This document shows positions 26,207-35,505 of a DNA stretch of 64,000 nt, piece by piece. Where the stretch lies: contig JAEYNR010000006.1 of assembly GCA_023412475.1 (NCBI GenBank), positions 124,001 through 188,000 of the forward strand, written 5' to 3'. The notes under the pieces are model-generated. The model saw nothing but the letters and a program-made list of their open reading frames with translations, ran no database searches and was not told the DNA's origin. A program made the translations under genes and the position numbers. Position 1 is the stretch's first letter, and each line of letters opens with the position of its first letter. The DNA is from Fibrobacterota bacterium (GTDB taxonomy: Bacteria; Fibrobacterota; Chitinivibrionia; Chitinivibrionales; Chitinispirillaceae).

Positions 26207-27931
26207 TTAATACCGCAAAAAATTAAACTGAAAATCATAGGTGACAAAAACTCCCACCTTTAACCCCTGATTAGAAAGCCACAGAGGTTCCTTTCGATGA
26301 TAAGGGCCGGCATTTTTCCCCTTGGCATCGGCAAGACGGGTTCGGATCATTTGCGAATGCAACAATGGCGAGGCCGTCTCAAGACGGATATTATATCGAT
26401 TGTTAATATAGTGAAGCATCAGAACTGTGCTAAAAGAAACCTCTCTGGTATAATTTTCACGTCTGCCCGATACATTGAATTCTACTGATGCAGAGTCATT
26501 TCTTCCAAAATATTTTGTTTGAAAATTGCAATTCACATTCCCTGACATCATCAGACCAAGTCCCAGCTTTCCAAGATTATTATCAAAAAGCGGAAACATT
26601 GTGCTAAGCCCTAACCCCGCATTAAAGATGTTCTGATTTGCATAGGAAAATGTTTCCCAGACAGTTTCGTCAAGTCCTTGTATCTGGGTATTCCAGTAGG
26701 TATTTGTACGCCCCCCGTTAAACCAGCTTAAATAAGTATTATTGGTTCGATAATACTCATATTGAAGCAATAAAGCTAAATCGATGTAATGAAGCCATGG
26801 GCCAAGCTTTATATTGATATTTGGATCTGCTTCAAGCAAAAATCCTCTGCTAGTCTCTTTGGAATCCGATTCAATTTCAAGATTAGAGATCAGTGCGTTT
26901 CCGGCGACATCGCCTGAATACCCCATTCTGATAAAAGTATTCAGGGAAAACACCTCAGCTTTAACCCAATGGATATTTCCATATAGATTTATCTGCCCCT
27001 GGTGGCTTTTCTTTGTCCATTCACTTCTTTGATAGTCTCCTATGAAATTCTGGTCTATAACTGTATCACCGGTTATTTTACCTTCTGAGCTATCAGGTCT
27101 CCAGCGATAATTATCCTGACGACCAAAATTGTATAGAAGAAAAATTCCTGCCTTGATTCTATCAAAAGAAGCACCAGATGTTAATTCAAGGGTGTACATT
27201 GGACCTTTTGAGTAACTGCTCTGCAACCAGGCGTCGCCCTCAGTTCCCCGGACCCCAAAAATATGACTGCACCCTTCAGTAGACCACCCCCACAAGGCAC
27301 GGCTGGTGGAAACTTTCAATGTGTCATCTTTTGTGAAATCAAAATCGCTTTTCAAGGCAAGGGTGTTTTTTACACCAGCTTTGATTTTGACTCCAAAAGG
27401 TATATCAAATAACGGGAAAGCTGCCATGGTTGACACACGAAAGCTGTTCAGAGTGTGTCGGAGGGAATAATCAAAGGGGATGTAGGTGGTTTGTTCAGAA
27501 TTTGAAGAATTTGTAAAATTACCATCTGCCCTGTCCCGTAAACCATCAAGCGCATAATCAAAATCAATTCTTGCAGTAAATCTCCCGGATGGCCGGTATG
27601 AGTATCCAAGAGTATTTTCGAATGTATGCAGTTTTGCACTTTCCTTGAAATATGCATCAGATTTTAAAATTTCAGTGCCGGTTTTAGTGTAAACAGCACC
27701 GGATGGCTTGTTTGTGACCTCATCGATATCTCCCCACCATGGAGATTTACAATAACCTGGAAAAAAGATCAGTGTATTTGAATGCTGTCTGGAAATATCC
27801 TGCGGAAATAAAGAAAAGGAGAAATCCGGATTGGATCCAAAAGAAGCTACTCGGGTCTGAGCAGATCCTGCTTCAAAAAAAGATAAAATTACACTTATTA
27901 TAATGGCTTTGCATAGAATACTGGTTTTCAT
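26207..27931 (-). CDS. Exported beta-barrel-like protein, paralogue of the next gene upstream
   Basis: 574 residues with a signal peptide (MKTSILCKAIIISVILSFFE, cleavage probably after GSAQ). The body is rich in alternating aromatic and polar strands (for example FRVSTMAAFPLFDIPFGVKI, NFGRQDNYRW) and ends in aromatic residues (FQFNFLRY), as outer-membrane barrels do. It shares with the protein at 27947-29635 an N-terminal block N-P-x(5)-L-F-P-Q-D and a W-W-x-D-[I/V]-D-x(2)-x-N-K-P block, and near-matching C-terminal sections (KYFGR versus KYFGN). No named family is recognised. The 15-bp gap and shared orientation suggest one operon. Its likely place is the outer membrane. Function is unknown. 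Confidence 0.7.
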   Translation of the reverse strand: MKTSILCKAIIISVILSFFEAGSAQTRVASFGSNPDFSFSLFPQDISRQHSNTLIFFPGYCKSPWWGDIDEVTNKPSGAVYTKTGTEILKSDAYFKESAKLHTFENTLGYSYRPSGRFTARIDFDYALDGLRDRADGNFTNSSNSEQTTYIPFDYSLRHTLNSFRVSTMAAFPLFDIPFGVKIKAGVKNTLALKSDFDFTKDDTLKVSTSRALWGWSTEGCSHIFGVRGTEGDAWLQSSYSKGPMYTLELTSGASFDRIKAGIFLLYNFGRQDNYRWRPDSSEGKITGDTVIDQNFIGDYQRSEWTKKSHQGQINLYGNIHWVKAEVFSLNTFIRMGYSGDVAGNALISNLEIESDSKETSRGFLLEADPNINIKLGPWLHYIDLALLLQYEYYRTNNTYLSWFNGGRTNTYWNTQIQGLDETVWETFSYANQNIFNAGLGLSTMFPLFDNNLGKLGLGLMMSGNVNCNFQTKYFGRNDSASVEFNVSGRRENYTREVSFSTVLMLHYINNRYNIRLETASPLLHSQMIRTRLADAKGKNAGPYHRKEPLWLSNQGLKVGVFVTYDFQFNFLRY

Positions 27932-27946
27932 GGCCAGTCCTTGCTT

Positions 27947-29635
27947 TTAATGTGAACTATTACGTTTTCCATGAATAATATCCTTAAGGTTATCAAATCC
28001 GGTAGTCACAAAGAAACCCAATCTTACTCCGGCTTGTGAGACCCACATGTTTTTATGTGCCTGCTTAAATGCTACCGCATCCGTATTTAAATCTATGATC
28101 TTTGTACGAGGTGTGAGAGAATAAACCATAGGTTGACTAATATCAAATCGGTATACAACCTCTTTTCTTCTATAAATGATATTTATCACTGAATTCATCC
28201 AGGTTTCGTGGTCAAAATTCTTTCTAACATGTACTTTATTGAAAGTAACATCTGACTCACTGGATGTACTGTTACCAAAGTACTTGTTAGTCCATTTAAA
28301 ACGGGTCCACAACATCGCCATCACCCCGATGGCCACGCTCTGATCTTTATTTCCATAGATCGGGAATACCGGATTGAGATCCAGTGCAACTTCAAAGAAA
28401 TTGTCATTCCAGTAGGAGCAGTTCTCCCAGGAGTATTCGGGCCCAATATGCACACGTGAACTGACATAAGCATCCTTTTGTCCACCACCGGCCCAGTGTG
28501 GAGCCTTGAGACTGAAATGCATAAAAGAATAGTTGCACAAAATGGCTGCATCGATGTAAGTCTGCTTTGAACGCCATGGATACAAACTGACATTAGGGTT
28601 AATCTGAATTATAAAATTTGTTAACTTCTGTTTATGACCATTTTCCATGTCAGGGTTTCCGATGAAGTGCTGAGTGGTATCTTGTAAAGTTAGACGCGTA
28701 AGCACGAGTGTGGCAAAACGATACTTCTGCCCCTGAGACCAGATATAGTTCCCGTAGAGTCTGTAAGTGGTATTTCTTACTTTATGCGCTTCATCGTGAA
28801 CATAATTTTTTAAAGTGTCGTTGTAGTTATAGGTGTCCAGATTTCCGAAATTATATCTGAAACGAGCTCCCAGATCCAGCCTGGGGAAAGCGGCACCTGC
28901 CTGTAAATCAAATTCCAGCAATGGCCCTAAAGAGAAACTGTTCTGTTGCCTGGCATAAACCATATGGTTATCACTTCTCAAAATATCTTCCCCCTGAGAG
29001 GCAGACCACCCCCAGTAGAGCCTATTGGGATTTCCAGGGATATTGCTTTCCAAATCTGGTTCGCTTGTCGCAATCCCGCCCAGCCCGATTTTTATTCCCA
29101 AAGGTATATTCCCTATTTTTTTTGCCAGTATCGAGTTAAGATAAATTTCATGAAACGAATTACGCTCCCTGTATTGAAAACTTACATTATCCACTTTCCC
29201 TGATGCTTTCGTGATCATAGGCCAGGCGCTATAACGGAGGTCAAAACTGGCTTTAATTGCATGTTTAAGCGAACGGCTGAAACCGATATGGTTTTGAATG
29301 GCATTTATGTAGGATTTATGCTCGAAGGAGTTTCCGTTTTGATCGACGATACTCTCCCCAGTTGCAAGATAAGTGTTATTTGGCCTGTTGGCCGATTCAT
29401 TTACAGGTTTATTGGGTGGATCATCTACATCACTCCACCATGGTTTCCTTTCATAACTCAACGAATAGAAAACATTGTCCTTATCAAATTTTAGTAGATC
29501 CTGAGGGAAAGCCAGAAGCGTAAGACTGGGGTTTGAGCCAACAAGAAACACTCTTGCATCAATCTCTGAAACCAAAGGACTAAAGGGCAGAGTCAATATG
29601 GAAGACGCAAATAGCAACATTTTCCCTTTAAACAC
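27947..29635 (-). CDS. Exported beta-barrel-like protein, first gene of the paralogous pair
   Basis: 562 residues from a GTG at 29635, or 557 from the ATG at 29620, where AAAGGG is close by. The N-terminus is a signal peptide (MLLFASSILTLPFSPLVSEI). The rest consists of many short amphipathic strands with repeated aromatic residues (NYNDTLKNYV, TYRLYGNYIWSQGQKYRF). The PWWSDVDDPPNKP block matches PWWGDIDEVTNKP of the following paralogue, so the pair arose by tandem duplication. No catalytic motif or known domain was found. It is probably an outer-membrane protein. Confidence 0.7.
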   Translation of the reverse strand: MFKGKMLLFASSILTLPFSPLVSEIDARVFLVGSNPSLTLLAFPQDLLKFDKDNVFYSLSYERKPWWSDVDDPPNKPVNESANRPNNTYLATGESIVDQNGNSFEHKSYINAIQNHIGFSRSLKHAIKASFDLRYSAWPMITKASGKVDNVSFQYRERNSFHEIYLNSILAKKIGNIPLGIKIGLGGIATSEPDLESNIPGNPNRLYWGWSASQGEDILRSDNHMVYARQQNSFSLGPLLEFDLQAGAAFPRLDLGARFRYNFGNLDTYNYNDTLKNYVHDEAHKVRNTTYRLYGNYIWSQGQKYRFATLVLTRLTLQDTTQHFIGNPDMENGHKQKLTNFIIQINPNVSLYPWRSKQTYIDAAILCNYSFMHFSLKAPHWAGGGQKDAYVSSRVHIGPEYSWENCSYWNDNFFEVALDLNPVFPIYGNKDQSVAIGVMAMLWTRFKWTNKYFGNSTSSESDVTFNKVHVRKNFDHETWMNSVINIIYRRKEVVYRFDISQPMVYSLTPRTKIIDLNTDAVAFKQAHKNMWVSQAGVRLGFFVTTGFDNLKDIIHGKRNSSH

Positions 29636-29716
29636 AACGGGCTTTTCCTTTTTATTCTTAAAACCTCAGGTTTTTTCTGAAAAATATTTACCCTGGAAAT
29701 CAGCTTCTTTCTGTCG

Positions 29717-29782
29717 AATAGATATGAATTTCCTTTTCGCTCTTTCACGCATTTTCCGGTGCTTGTCTCCTGCCTGCCAACC
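29717..29782 (-). repeat. 66-bp dispersed repeat, copy 1
   Basis: Aligns to 30631-30696 without gaps at roughly 80% identity, ending in GCCGGTGCTTGTxTCCTGCC-type sequence. On the minus strand both copies read G-W-Q-A-G-[D/N]-K-H-R and then E-R-x-K-R-K-F-x-S-I in one frame, so they may be remnants of one repeated coding sequence. Confidence 0.55.
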
Positions 29783-29866
29783 CCGGAGCGTTGCATCTGC
29801 TTTGACTGCGGCTCGCGATCGGCTCCACTCGAGTTGCCGGTTCTGATTTTATCTCAGGCATCTTGG

Positions 29867-30275
29867 TTAAAAACTTTTACCAAAAACAATTACCGGCAAA
29901 GAAGCTCCTGAAAAACCGTAATATGTCAGAATACCTAATCCACCATAATCTCCATTACCTAAGGTGTAACCAAGAATTGGCAGTTTGAAAGAAAACATAA
30001 TACCTTTTTGGGTAGTATACTGAAACCCTATTCCAACACCTAAAGCAAAATTATTCTCCCAACGTGAAGTAACAATAGCCATCATTCCTGCAAATCGTCA
30101 CTGCTGAACCATCATAGGCAATTACCCTGCATGAAATCACTTGTTTATCGTTAGTTTCCAAAGTCATATTTTTATCTATAATTGCTTTCCATGTAGATTC
30201 AGGAATAGCTGAGAAACAGAAAAATACGAAAGTTAAATTAATAAAGAGCATTAAAATGAAATTGGTTTTTAACAA
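29867..30275 (-). pseudogene. Small exported protein gene broken by a frameshift
   Basis: A first frame from 30275 encodes a signal peptide (MLKTNFILMLFINLTFVFFC) and about 50 residues ending GYCYFTLGE at 30051. A second frame overlapping it (30085-29867) continues naturally as NNFALGVGIGFQYTTQKGIM and ends VIVFGKSF. Joined near 30055 they make one exported protein of about 135 residues whose second half looks like barrel strands. One-base frameshift; product unknown. Confidence 0.5.
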
Positions 30276-30300
30276 ATAGAGCTCCTTTATATTTTGGTGT

Positions 30301-30560
30301 TTAAAAATTTGAGCTAATCTGAAAATATGTAGCAGCTATAAATCCTATACTATGGTTTGTAAAATAGTTAACTGAGTAATTCACTTCAACAATATTCAGA
30401 TTATTCATGGGAAAATCATAATTTTTAATTCTATAAAAACCAATACTAAAAACTGAGTTGAACCTTATTAAAATCGCACTTACCAACATACTGCATACAG
30501 CTGAAAGCCTCACTTCAGAGTTTCTTAAGCCATTAATGACCATTGAACCTTTTTTTCCAG
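30301..30560 (-). other. Possible C-terminal remnant of a barrel protein
   Basis: The minus-strand frame ending at 30301 has three strand-like segments with a terminal Phe (FNSVFSIGFYRIKNYDF, VEVNYSVNYFTNHSIGFIAA, then YFQISSNF). Upstream the same frame runs into the 66-bp repeat and has no credible start. It may be a gene fragment. Low certainty. Confidence 0.25.
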
Positions 30561-30630
30561 CCCTCCCCCTCTTCCAATGTAATATCTTTGATGTTTCATT
30601 TATTTTTTTTAAGCATCTATATTTTTCATC

Positions 30631-30696
30631 AATAGATAAGAATTTCCTTTTCGTCCGTTCACCTATTTGCCGGTGCTTGTTTCCTGCCTGCCAACC
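30631..30696 (-). repeat. 66-bp dispersed repeat, copy 2
   Basis: Partner of 29717-29782. Its minus-strand translation GWQAGNKHRQIGERTKRKFL is the cleaner of the two copies. Confidence 0.55.
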
Positions 30697-30752
30697 AGTT
30701 TCTATCATTACTTCAGATTGGAAAAAAAAACAGGACGCTTTATCATAAAAGT

Positions 30753-30983
30753 ATGTATGGTAACAGCCATAAGAAAGGAGCACCTGCGGTGTCTAATGCA
30801 TTCAAAAGTGTTCTGGGTAAAAACGGTGAATTAACAGCAAACGGGATGTTTACGCTTGCAACATCCAATTGTCTTGGAGTTTGCGGTCTGGCACCGGTAG
30901 TGATAATTAATGATGAGGTAAAGGCGAAACTCAACCCTGAAACCATTCCGCAACTTATAGACAGATACAGTAGAGAAATTTAA
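30753..30983 (+). pseudogene. 3' fragment of a second hydC gene
   Basis: The last 70 or so residues closely match the C-terminal half of HydC (21191-21715): GMFTLAT, CLGVC and KLNPETIPQLID are shared and INDEV is identical. The first half, including the first two cluster cysteines, is missing, and there is no ribosome site. The final TAA is followed by a hairpin (CCAGTCGCA / TGCGACTGG, 30984-31029). It lies on the opposite strand, about 9 kb from the intact gene. It cannot bind a complete [2Fe-2S] cluster. Confidence 0.85.
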
Positions 30984-31061
30984 CCAGTCGCAGAATTGAT
31001 GTCTGCATTACCATTATATATGCGACTGGCTAAAACTAAATCGGACCGCTAAAGGTTCCTC

Positions 31062-33074
31062 TCAAAAAACCAGATTAAGTTTGGTCAGATGATGAAACTT
31101 TTGACCTGTTTTACTTATTACATCTATAGCCATCATCACTACCTGATTCGAGTGTTTCACCTTTAAAACAGCATTGCCATTAAAATCTATACTACTTTTC
31201 TGTATTACTTTACCGCTAAGATCATTGAGAGTTACTGTGCCATTCCAGTTTGATGGCACGCGTATAAGAATTTCACTCTTCTTAGCCCTTATAAAAGGCA
31301 GGAAATTGCTTCGTTTTACCGCAGCAGGTCTTTTAACATTGATTGGTCCATCTCCGTAAATCGATTCAAGTGCACCGGAAAGGAAAACCAGTGGTGCATT
31401 CCAGTTTATTGCCACCTCATTTGAGGCATAACTTTCCTGGTGATCAACAAATGAAAGAGCAGGAAGTTTTGATGAATATTCCGGGCAGTCATTACATCCT
31501 CTCGTATCCTCCTGATTGGGGTTTGGCCCCCCGACCAGAAATCCTGGAACCGGGTCTGTGACTGTATCTGCGCCTGAAGGGCGATGGTGAGGCAGCATAA
31601 CCCTTTTACTTCCCATACCGGTTACATAGCAATATCCGGTAGGATTTTTTCCCAGAAGATAATCAAGGGTAGCTGTGGCGACATTTCTGTATTCAACATT
31701 TGGTTTTATTTTGTCGGCAATAAGAAGTGCCATCGCCTGATTGGCTGCTACAGAGTTGCTGGCCCAGTAGTAATCTTTAGATGTCATCGAAACCCTGTAG
31801 GGATTGTTTCGGTATTTGATTAGCAGAGAATCTGTCAGTTTTGCGATATCTTTTTTAAGGGTGTCTTTTGACATAACACTGGTAAGACTGTCCCGGGTTA
31901 AAACAAGTGTGTAAAGTCCCAGAGCATTAACATTATTCCATCCGGGTATTCCATAACCTTTTGATGGTTTGTTCTTTTGAGCAATAGTAAAAAAGGAATC
32001 TATCCTGGTGGCCACATAGAGTTCAATTCCCGCCCAGTGGAATTCATCCTTGAAAGAGTTATCACCATACTCACCTGTTGAGATTCCGGAAGGGTTCTTG
32101 AAAACAACCGAATCATTTTTTCTGGCCCACTCCCATGCTCTTAACGATGCATTGAGACAACTGTCTGCCAGACCGGGAATTTCACTTTCGAATTTTCGCA
32201 GGATTCTTGAAGCCTGCGCAGTGACAGCAGCAAAATCCAGTGTGGCCGCTGTACCTTTTTGAACGATATATCGGGTATCCTCATCTTCCTCTGGCATAAT
32301 AAAGCCGCAGAACTGAGCAGCAGTGAGTTTATGATAAACACCTCCATCTTCAGGATCCTGCATAGTGAGCATCCACCTGAGATTCCACAAGATCTCATCA
32401 ATTATATCGGGCACATTGTTCGATGATTCAGGAATGTTGAGCTTGAGAGTATCGTAGAACTCAGAAAATGCCTGATATGCAGCAAAAAGAGTATATGTGG
32501 TGATACCCGAGTTTACGATATATTTCCCGAAATCACCGGCATCGTACCAGCCCTTAGGCGAGGAGATTTTGGTACCTACAGGGCGAGTAGCTGATTCAAC
32601 TGAAGAGTGAATCTCTACCTGATCATCTGGATGCCCCATTGGGCGAGCCCATCTCTCACCATAGAGGGGATCAATCTCCATAGAAGCTCTATTGAAATAA
32701 TATGCCTTAATAGAAGCCTTGGATAGCTCCAGATGAACATGGGGTTTTATAGAAAACCGGTGAGAACTCAGATCACTACCAACACAGAGCTCGTAACGGC
32801 CTTCAGTATTAAAAGAAGAAAAATCTGCAATGAGGGTGTTTTCATTGGAAGCATCCCAGTGTCCTCCTGAGGTAAGTTTTCCTTTAAACACGACATTGTT
32901 GTCATCAGTAGATACTACCGAAAAGGAATCAAGTGTAGTGCCTACAACTATGGCGATTTTTTTATCCTGAGGATAATAACCAAGCTGATTGATATGAACA
33001 GCGGCTCCTTGAGCAAAAGAAGCCATGAGGATAAGAAAAGATAAAGCCGCCTTGTAACTTAATCGTTTAGACAT
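31062..33074 (-). CDS. GH9 endoglucanase/cellulase with type IX-like C-terminal domain
   Basis: 670 residues. Signal peptide (1-23), then a CelD_N-type Ig-like domain (HINQLGYYPQDKKIAIV, residues about 26-110), then the GH9 (alpha/alpha)6 barrel. Catalytic landmarks are GWYDAGDFGKY (D178 and D181, base side), MLPHHRPSG (substrate His/Arg) and SYASNEVAINWNAPLVF, whose Glu is the acid. The last 75 residues (VTLNDLSGKVIQKSSIDFNG, then a KLNLVF end) resemble a Por/type IX sorting domain, so the enzyme is probably exported and held at or released from the outer surface. It would cut beta-1,4-glucan internally. Specificity cannot be read from sequence. There are no carbohydrate-binding modules and no other glycoside hydrolase nearby. 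Confidence 0.93.
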   Translation of the reverse strand: MSKRLSYKAALSFLILMASFAQGAAVHINQLGYYPQDKKIAIVVGTTLDSFSVVSTDDNNVVFKGKLTSGGHWDASNENTLIADFSSFNTEGRYELCVGSDLSSHRFSIKPHVHLELSKASIKAYYFNRASMEIDPLYGERWARPMGHPDDQVEIHSSVESATRPVGTKISSPKGWYDAGDFGKYIVNSGITTYTLFAAYQAFSEFYDTLKLNIPESSNNVPDIIDEILWNLRWMLTMQDPEDGGVYHKLTAAQFCGFIMPEEDEDTRYIVQKGTAATLDFAAVTAQASRILRKFESEIPGLADSCLNASLRAWEWARKNDSVVFKNPSGISTGEYGDNSFKDEFHWAGIELYVATRIDSFFTIAQKNKPSKGYGIPGWNNVNALGLYTLVLTRDSLTSVMSKDTLKKDIAKLTDSLLIKYRNNPYRVSMTSKDYYWASNSVAANQAMALLIADKIKPNVEYRNVATATLDYLLGKNPTGYCYVTGMGSKRVMLPHHRPSGADTVTDPVPGFLVGGPNPNQEDTRGCNDCPEYSSKLPALSFVDHQESYASNEVAINWNAPLVFLSGALESIYGDGPINVKRPAAVKRSNFLPFIRAKKSEILIRVPSNWNGTVTLNDLSGKVIQKSSIDFNGNAVLKVKHSNQVVMMAIDVISKTGQKFHHLTKLNLVF

Positions 33075-33469
33075 TAGTACACCACTTTCTTTTTTAATAT
33101 TTTATCCATATAAATTACCTAAATAAGAGCTATCGTGCTAACCAAGCTAATTAATTATAACAATTATTTATTTAAGTTTTATAGGTGTGATTTTTGGGGA
33201 TATTTATTTCTGATTTGGGGGAATATCAGTTTGGTGGGCAACCCTTGTGGTTGCTCATTTATCTAACAGGGCAATTACAAGGGTTGCTCCAAACGACAGT
33301 GTAAACAACGCATTCTTGAATAATTCATGGAAAATCATTAAATTTTGTAACTATCAGCAATTGAATCGCTAGAGAATATCTAATTGCTGATCAGAGTCAA
33401 TCAAAAAAGATAACGCCGATGAACCTCAATCTATATATGGATAAATACTTCCATCAAAGGACCTACTAA
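33075..33469. other. Intergenic region with a GCAACCCTTGT inverted repeat
   Basis: The spacer between the divergent GH9 and radical SAM genes holds an 11-bp perfect inverted repeat (GCAACCCTTGT at 33238-33248, ACAAGGGTTGC at 33277-33287) with a 28-nt loop. It could be an extragenic palindrome. No clear -35/-10 pair was identified for either gene. Confidence 0.5.
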
Positions 33470-34405
33470 ATGCGTACCTTTCTAAAATCCAACCGAGTTT
33501 TCGCCTCCTGGGTTATTACCAATTCCTGCAACTTTCGTTGTTCTTATTGTTATAATAATCCCTCCTGCGCAGAAAAAAAATGGGATATTGAAGCTATGAT
33601 CAGCACTATTACTAAAACCGGTCAGAAATGGTGCATGGGAATCACAGGTGGAGAACCTTTTATCTATCCGGAATTTTTAAAGATCTGCAGTCAATTTGTT
33701 CAAAATGACATAACCCTCTATATTGACACAAATCTCAGCATCGAAAAGAAGGTCCGCGAATTTGCAGAAGTAATACCCGCTTCTATGGTGGAAAATCTCT
33801 ACATCTCTCTTCATATTGAAGAACGGGAAAGACGTAATGAAGTAAATAAATTTATTGAACTGGTCAATCATCTGCAGAAAAAATCTTTCCCCTTGCAGGT
33901 TAACTATGTTCTTGATCCGCGCCTTTTCCATCGGTTTGAGAAAGATTTCGAGTTTTTCAAATCTGTGGGCATAACTCTTCTGGCAAAACCATATAAAGGT
34001 GTCTACAGATTAAGAGCATATCCTGAGTTTTATACAAAAAAACAAAGAGAAACGATTCTCAAATCAAGCCCCGACGCTTTCAGACGCACACTCTTTTATC
34101 CAGGAAATGTCAGATGTGAGGCAGGAAAATCACTTGTACGAATAGCTGCAGATGGAACTGTGACCAGATGCGTGGGAGATCATACTGCTCTGGGAAACAT
34201 CTATTCCGGTTTTTCTCTGTTGGATGAAGCTACTCCCTGCAACGCGCCCTTTTGCCCATGCTTTGGATGGGACCTTATCGATGATGAAGACAAGAAGATG
34301 CTTATTAGAGAAGCTCTGGCAGATAAGATTGTAATAAAACCATTGCTGAGAAGATACGCAGGCTACTATTGGAGAGTTCTGAAGAAGACATTCCACATTG
34401 TGTAA
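33470..34405 (+). CDS. Radical SAM protein with SPASM-like C-terminal cysteines
   Basis: 311 residues. The motif CNFRCSYC (C-x3-C-x2-C, residues 20-27) binds the [4Fe-4S] cluster that cleaves S-adenosylmethionine, and GITGGEPFIYPEF is the SAM-binding GGE segment. The C-terminal part has RCEAGKSLVRIAADGTVTRC, then CNAPFCPCFGWD, which looks like an auxiliary SPASM/twitch cluster site. Such enzymes commonly modify peptides or activate maturases. A PEP-CTERM protein gene follows 146 bp later on the same strand, so it could act on that protein or in the same surface pathway, but this is only proximity. The start codon has weak ribosome support. Confidence 0.85.
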   Translation: MRTFLKSNRVFASWVITNSCNFRCSYCYNNPSCAEKKWDIEAMISTITKTGQKWCMGITGGEPFIYPEFLKICSQFVQNDITLYIDTNLSIEKKVREFAEVIPASMVENLYISLHIEERERRNEVNKFIELVNHLQKKSFPLQVNYVLDPRLFHRFEKDFEFFKSVGITLLAKPYKGVYRLRAYPEFYTKKQRETILKSSPDAFRRTLFYPGNVRCEAGKSLVRIAADGTVTRCVGDHTALGNIYSGFSLLDEATPCNAPFCPCFGWDLIDDEDKKMLIREALADKIVIKPLLRRYAGYYWRVLKKTFHIV

Positions 34406-34551
34406 GACTCTTCGACATCATTAAGGCGTATTTGACGCAAGGTAGTATTGTTTTTGCAAATACAACAGTAATCAACATCGGCATGCATTTTGCGTAAGTA
34501 CCATTCAAACGTTTTAATCAAACATCATCTAAATCACAGGAGGTTTTTACA

Positions 34552-35331
34552 ATGAAAAGGATAATGTGTCTGGTTGTGCTTATGTTCAGCCTCAGTTTTG
34601 CAGATCTAATCGAGATTGAGCTACCGGTTTCAGAAAATGGCTGGGATCATCACAATGCTACTTTTATTGGAGTTAACCTGAAAAGTTATGTTGGTGAAAA
34701 TCAGAACATAGAAAGTGCTGTCCTTAAATTTACTGGCCTTCAGAATTTAATGGAACCGGAAGATAACGATTTTCTGCATATTAATCTTCTTCAGTGTAAA
34801 CTTTCCGGTGTAGAACAACAGATTACCAGAACTTATAAAGACGATCATGTAAGTTCTAATTTTTTCGAGAATAAAGCGAATTCTGATTATGCATGGTTAG
34901 GTAAGGCATCTGATCTGGGTAGTTACAGTGATAACAATGATGAAAATGCCAATGTGGACTATGAATGGAAGCAATCTTATTGGGAAAGTACTCCAGAACA
35001 CGAAAGAGAAAAAATAAAAGGGTTAAAAGAAGGCTATCACTGGCGCTATGTAAGGTACGATAATAATAAAGGTAATTATGGAGCATTATGGTCAAAATAC
35101 AGTGGCTGGACCACAGATAGCACCTCCAGAGAACTTGATGTCAATGTGGTAAACAATCTAATGGCTTCATCAGATGGCTGGATCGGTTTCGGCCTCGATG
35201 CAGATTGCCACTACATGGGCAATGTTAAACTGGTGGTTACCACAGTTCCCGAACCAGGCTCTCTCTCACTTATGTTTCTTGGTCTCACCAGCCTTACCGG
35301 TGCACTCCTGGCGAGAAGAAGAAAAAATTAA
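34552..35331 (+). CDS. PEP-CTERM anchored secreted protein
   Basis: 259 residues. Signal peptide (MKRIMCLVVLMFSLSFA), a hydrophilic body rich in Asn, Asp, Trp and Tyr with no recognised domain, then the C-terminal anchor VPEPGSLSLMFLGLTSLTGA followed by the basic tail LLARRRKN. This PEP motif, hydrophobic helix and Arg-rich end is the substrate signature of exosortase (EpsH/XrtA) systems, which cut near the PEP site during export. No exosortase gene is in the window. A perfect ribosome site (AGGAGG) and a strong terminator bound it as a single gene. Confidence 0.88.
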   Translation: MKRIMCLVVLMFSLSFADLIEIELPVSENGWDHHNATFIGVNLKSYVGENQNIESAVLKFTGLQNLMEPEDNDFLHINLLQCKLSGVEQQITRTYKDDHVSSNFFENKANSDYAWLGKASDLGSYSDNNDENANVDYEWKQSYWESTPEHEREKIKGLKEGYHWRYVRYDNNKGNYGALWSKYSGWTTDSTSRELDVNVVNNLMASSDGWIGFGLDADCHYMGNVKLVVTTVPEPGSLSLMFLGLTSLTGALLARRRKN

Positions 35332-35360
35332 AGTTAATCAAATACCTATCTTTTCAGTAA

Positions 35361-35388
35361 GGGAAGTCTTCACGACTTCCTTTTTTTT
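35361..35388 (+). terminator. Rho-independent terminator
   Basis: GGAAGTC-TTCAC-GACTTCC followed directly by eight T residues, 30 bp after the PEP-CTERM gene. Confidence 0.9.
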
Positions 35389-35505
35389 CTATAAACCACA
35401 CCAGCCTATACTTTGAGACCGCTTTTCCAAATTCCATTTCAGAAAAATAGACTATTCAGCAGATATTTCCCTGCCTTAATGCCCCCCTTTTCTTATTTTA
35501 AATTC

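Noticed and set aside
29593..29796. 67-residue minus-strand frame upstream of the barrel gene
   Set aside because: Overlaps the barrel gene start and the 66-bp repeat; no ribosome site.
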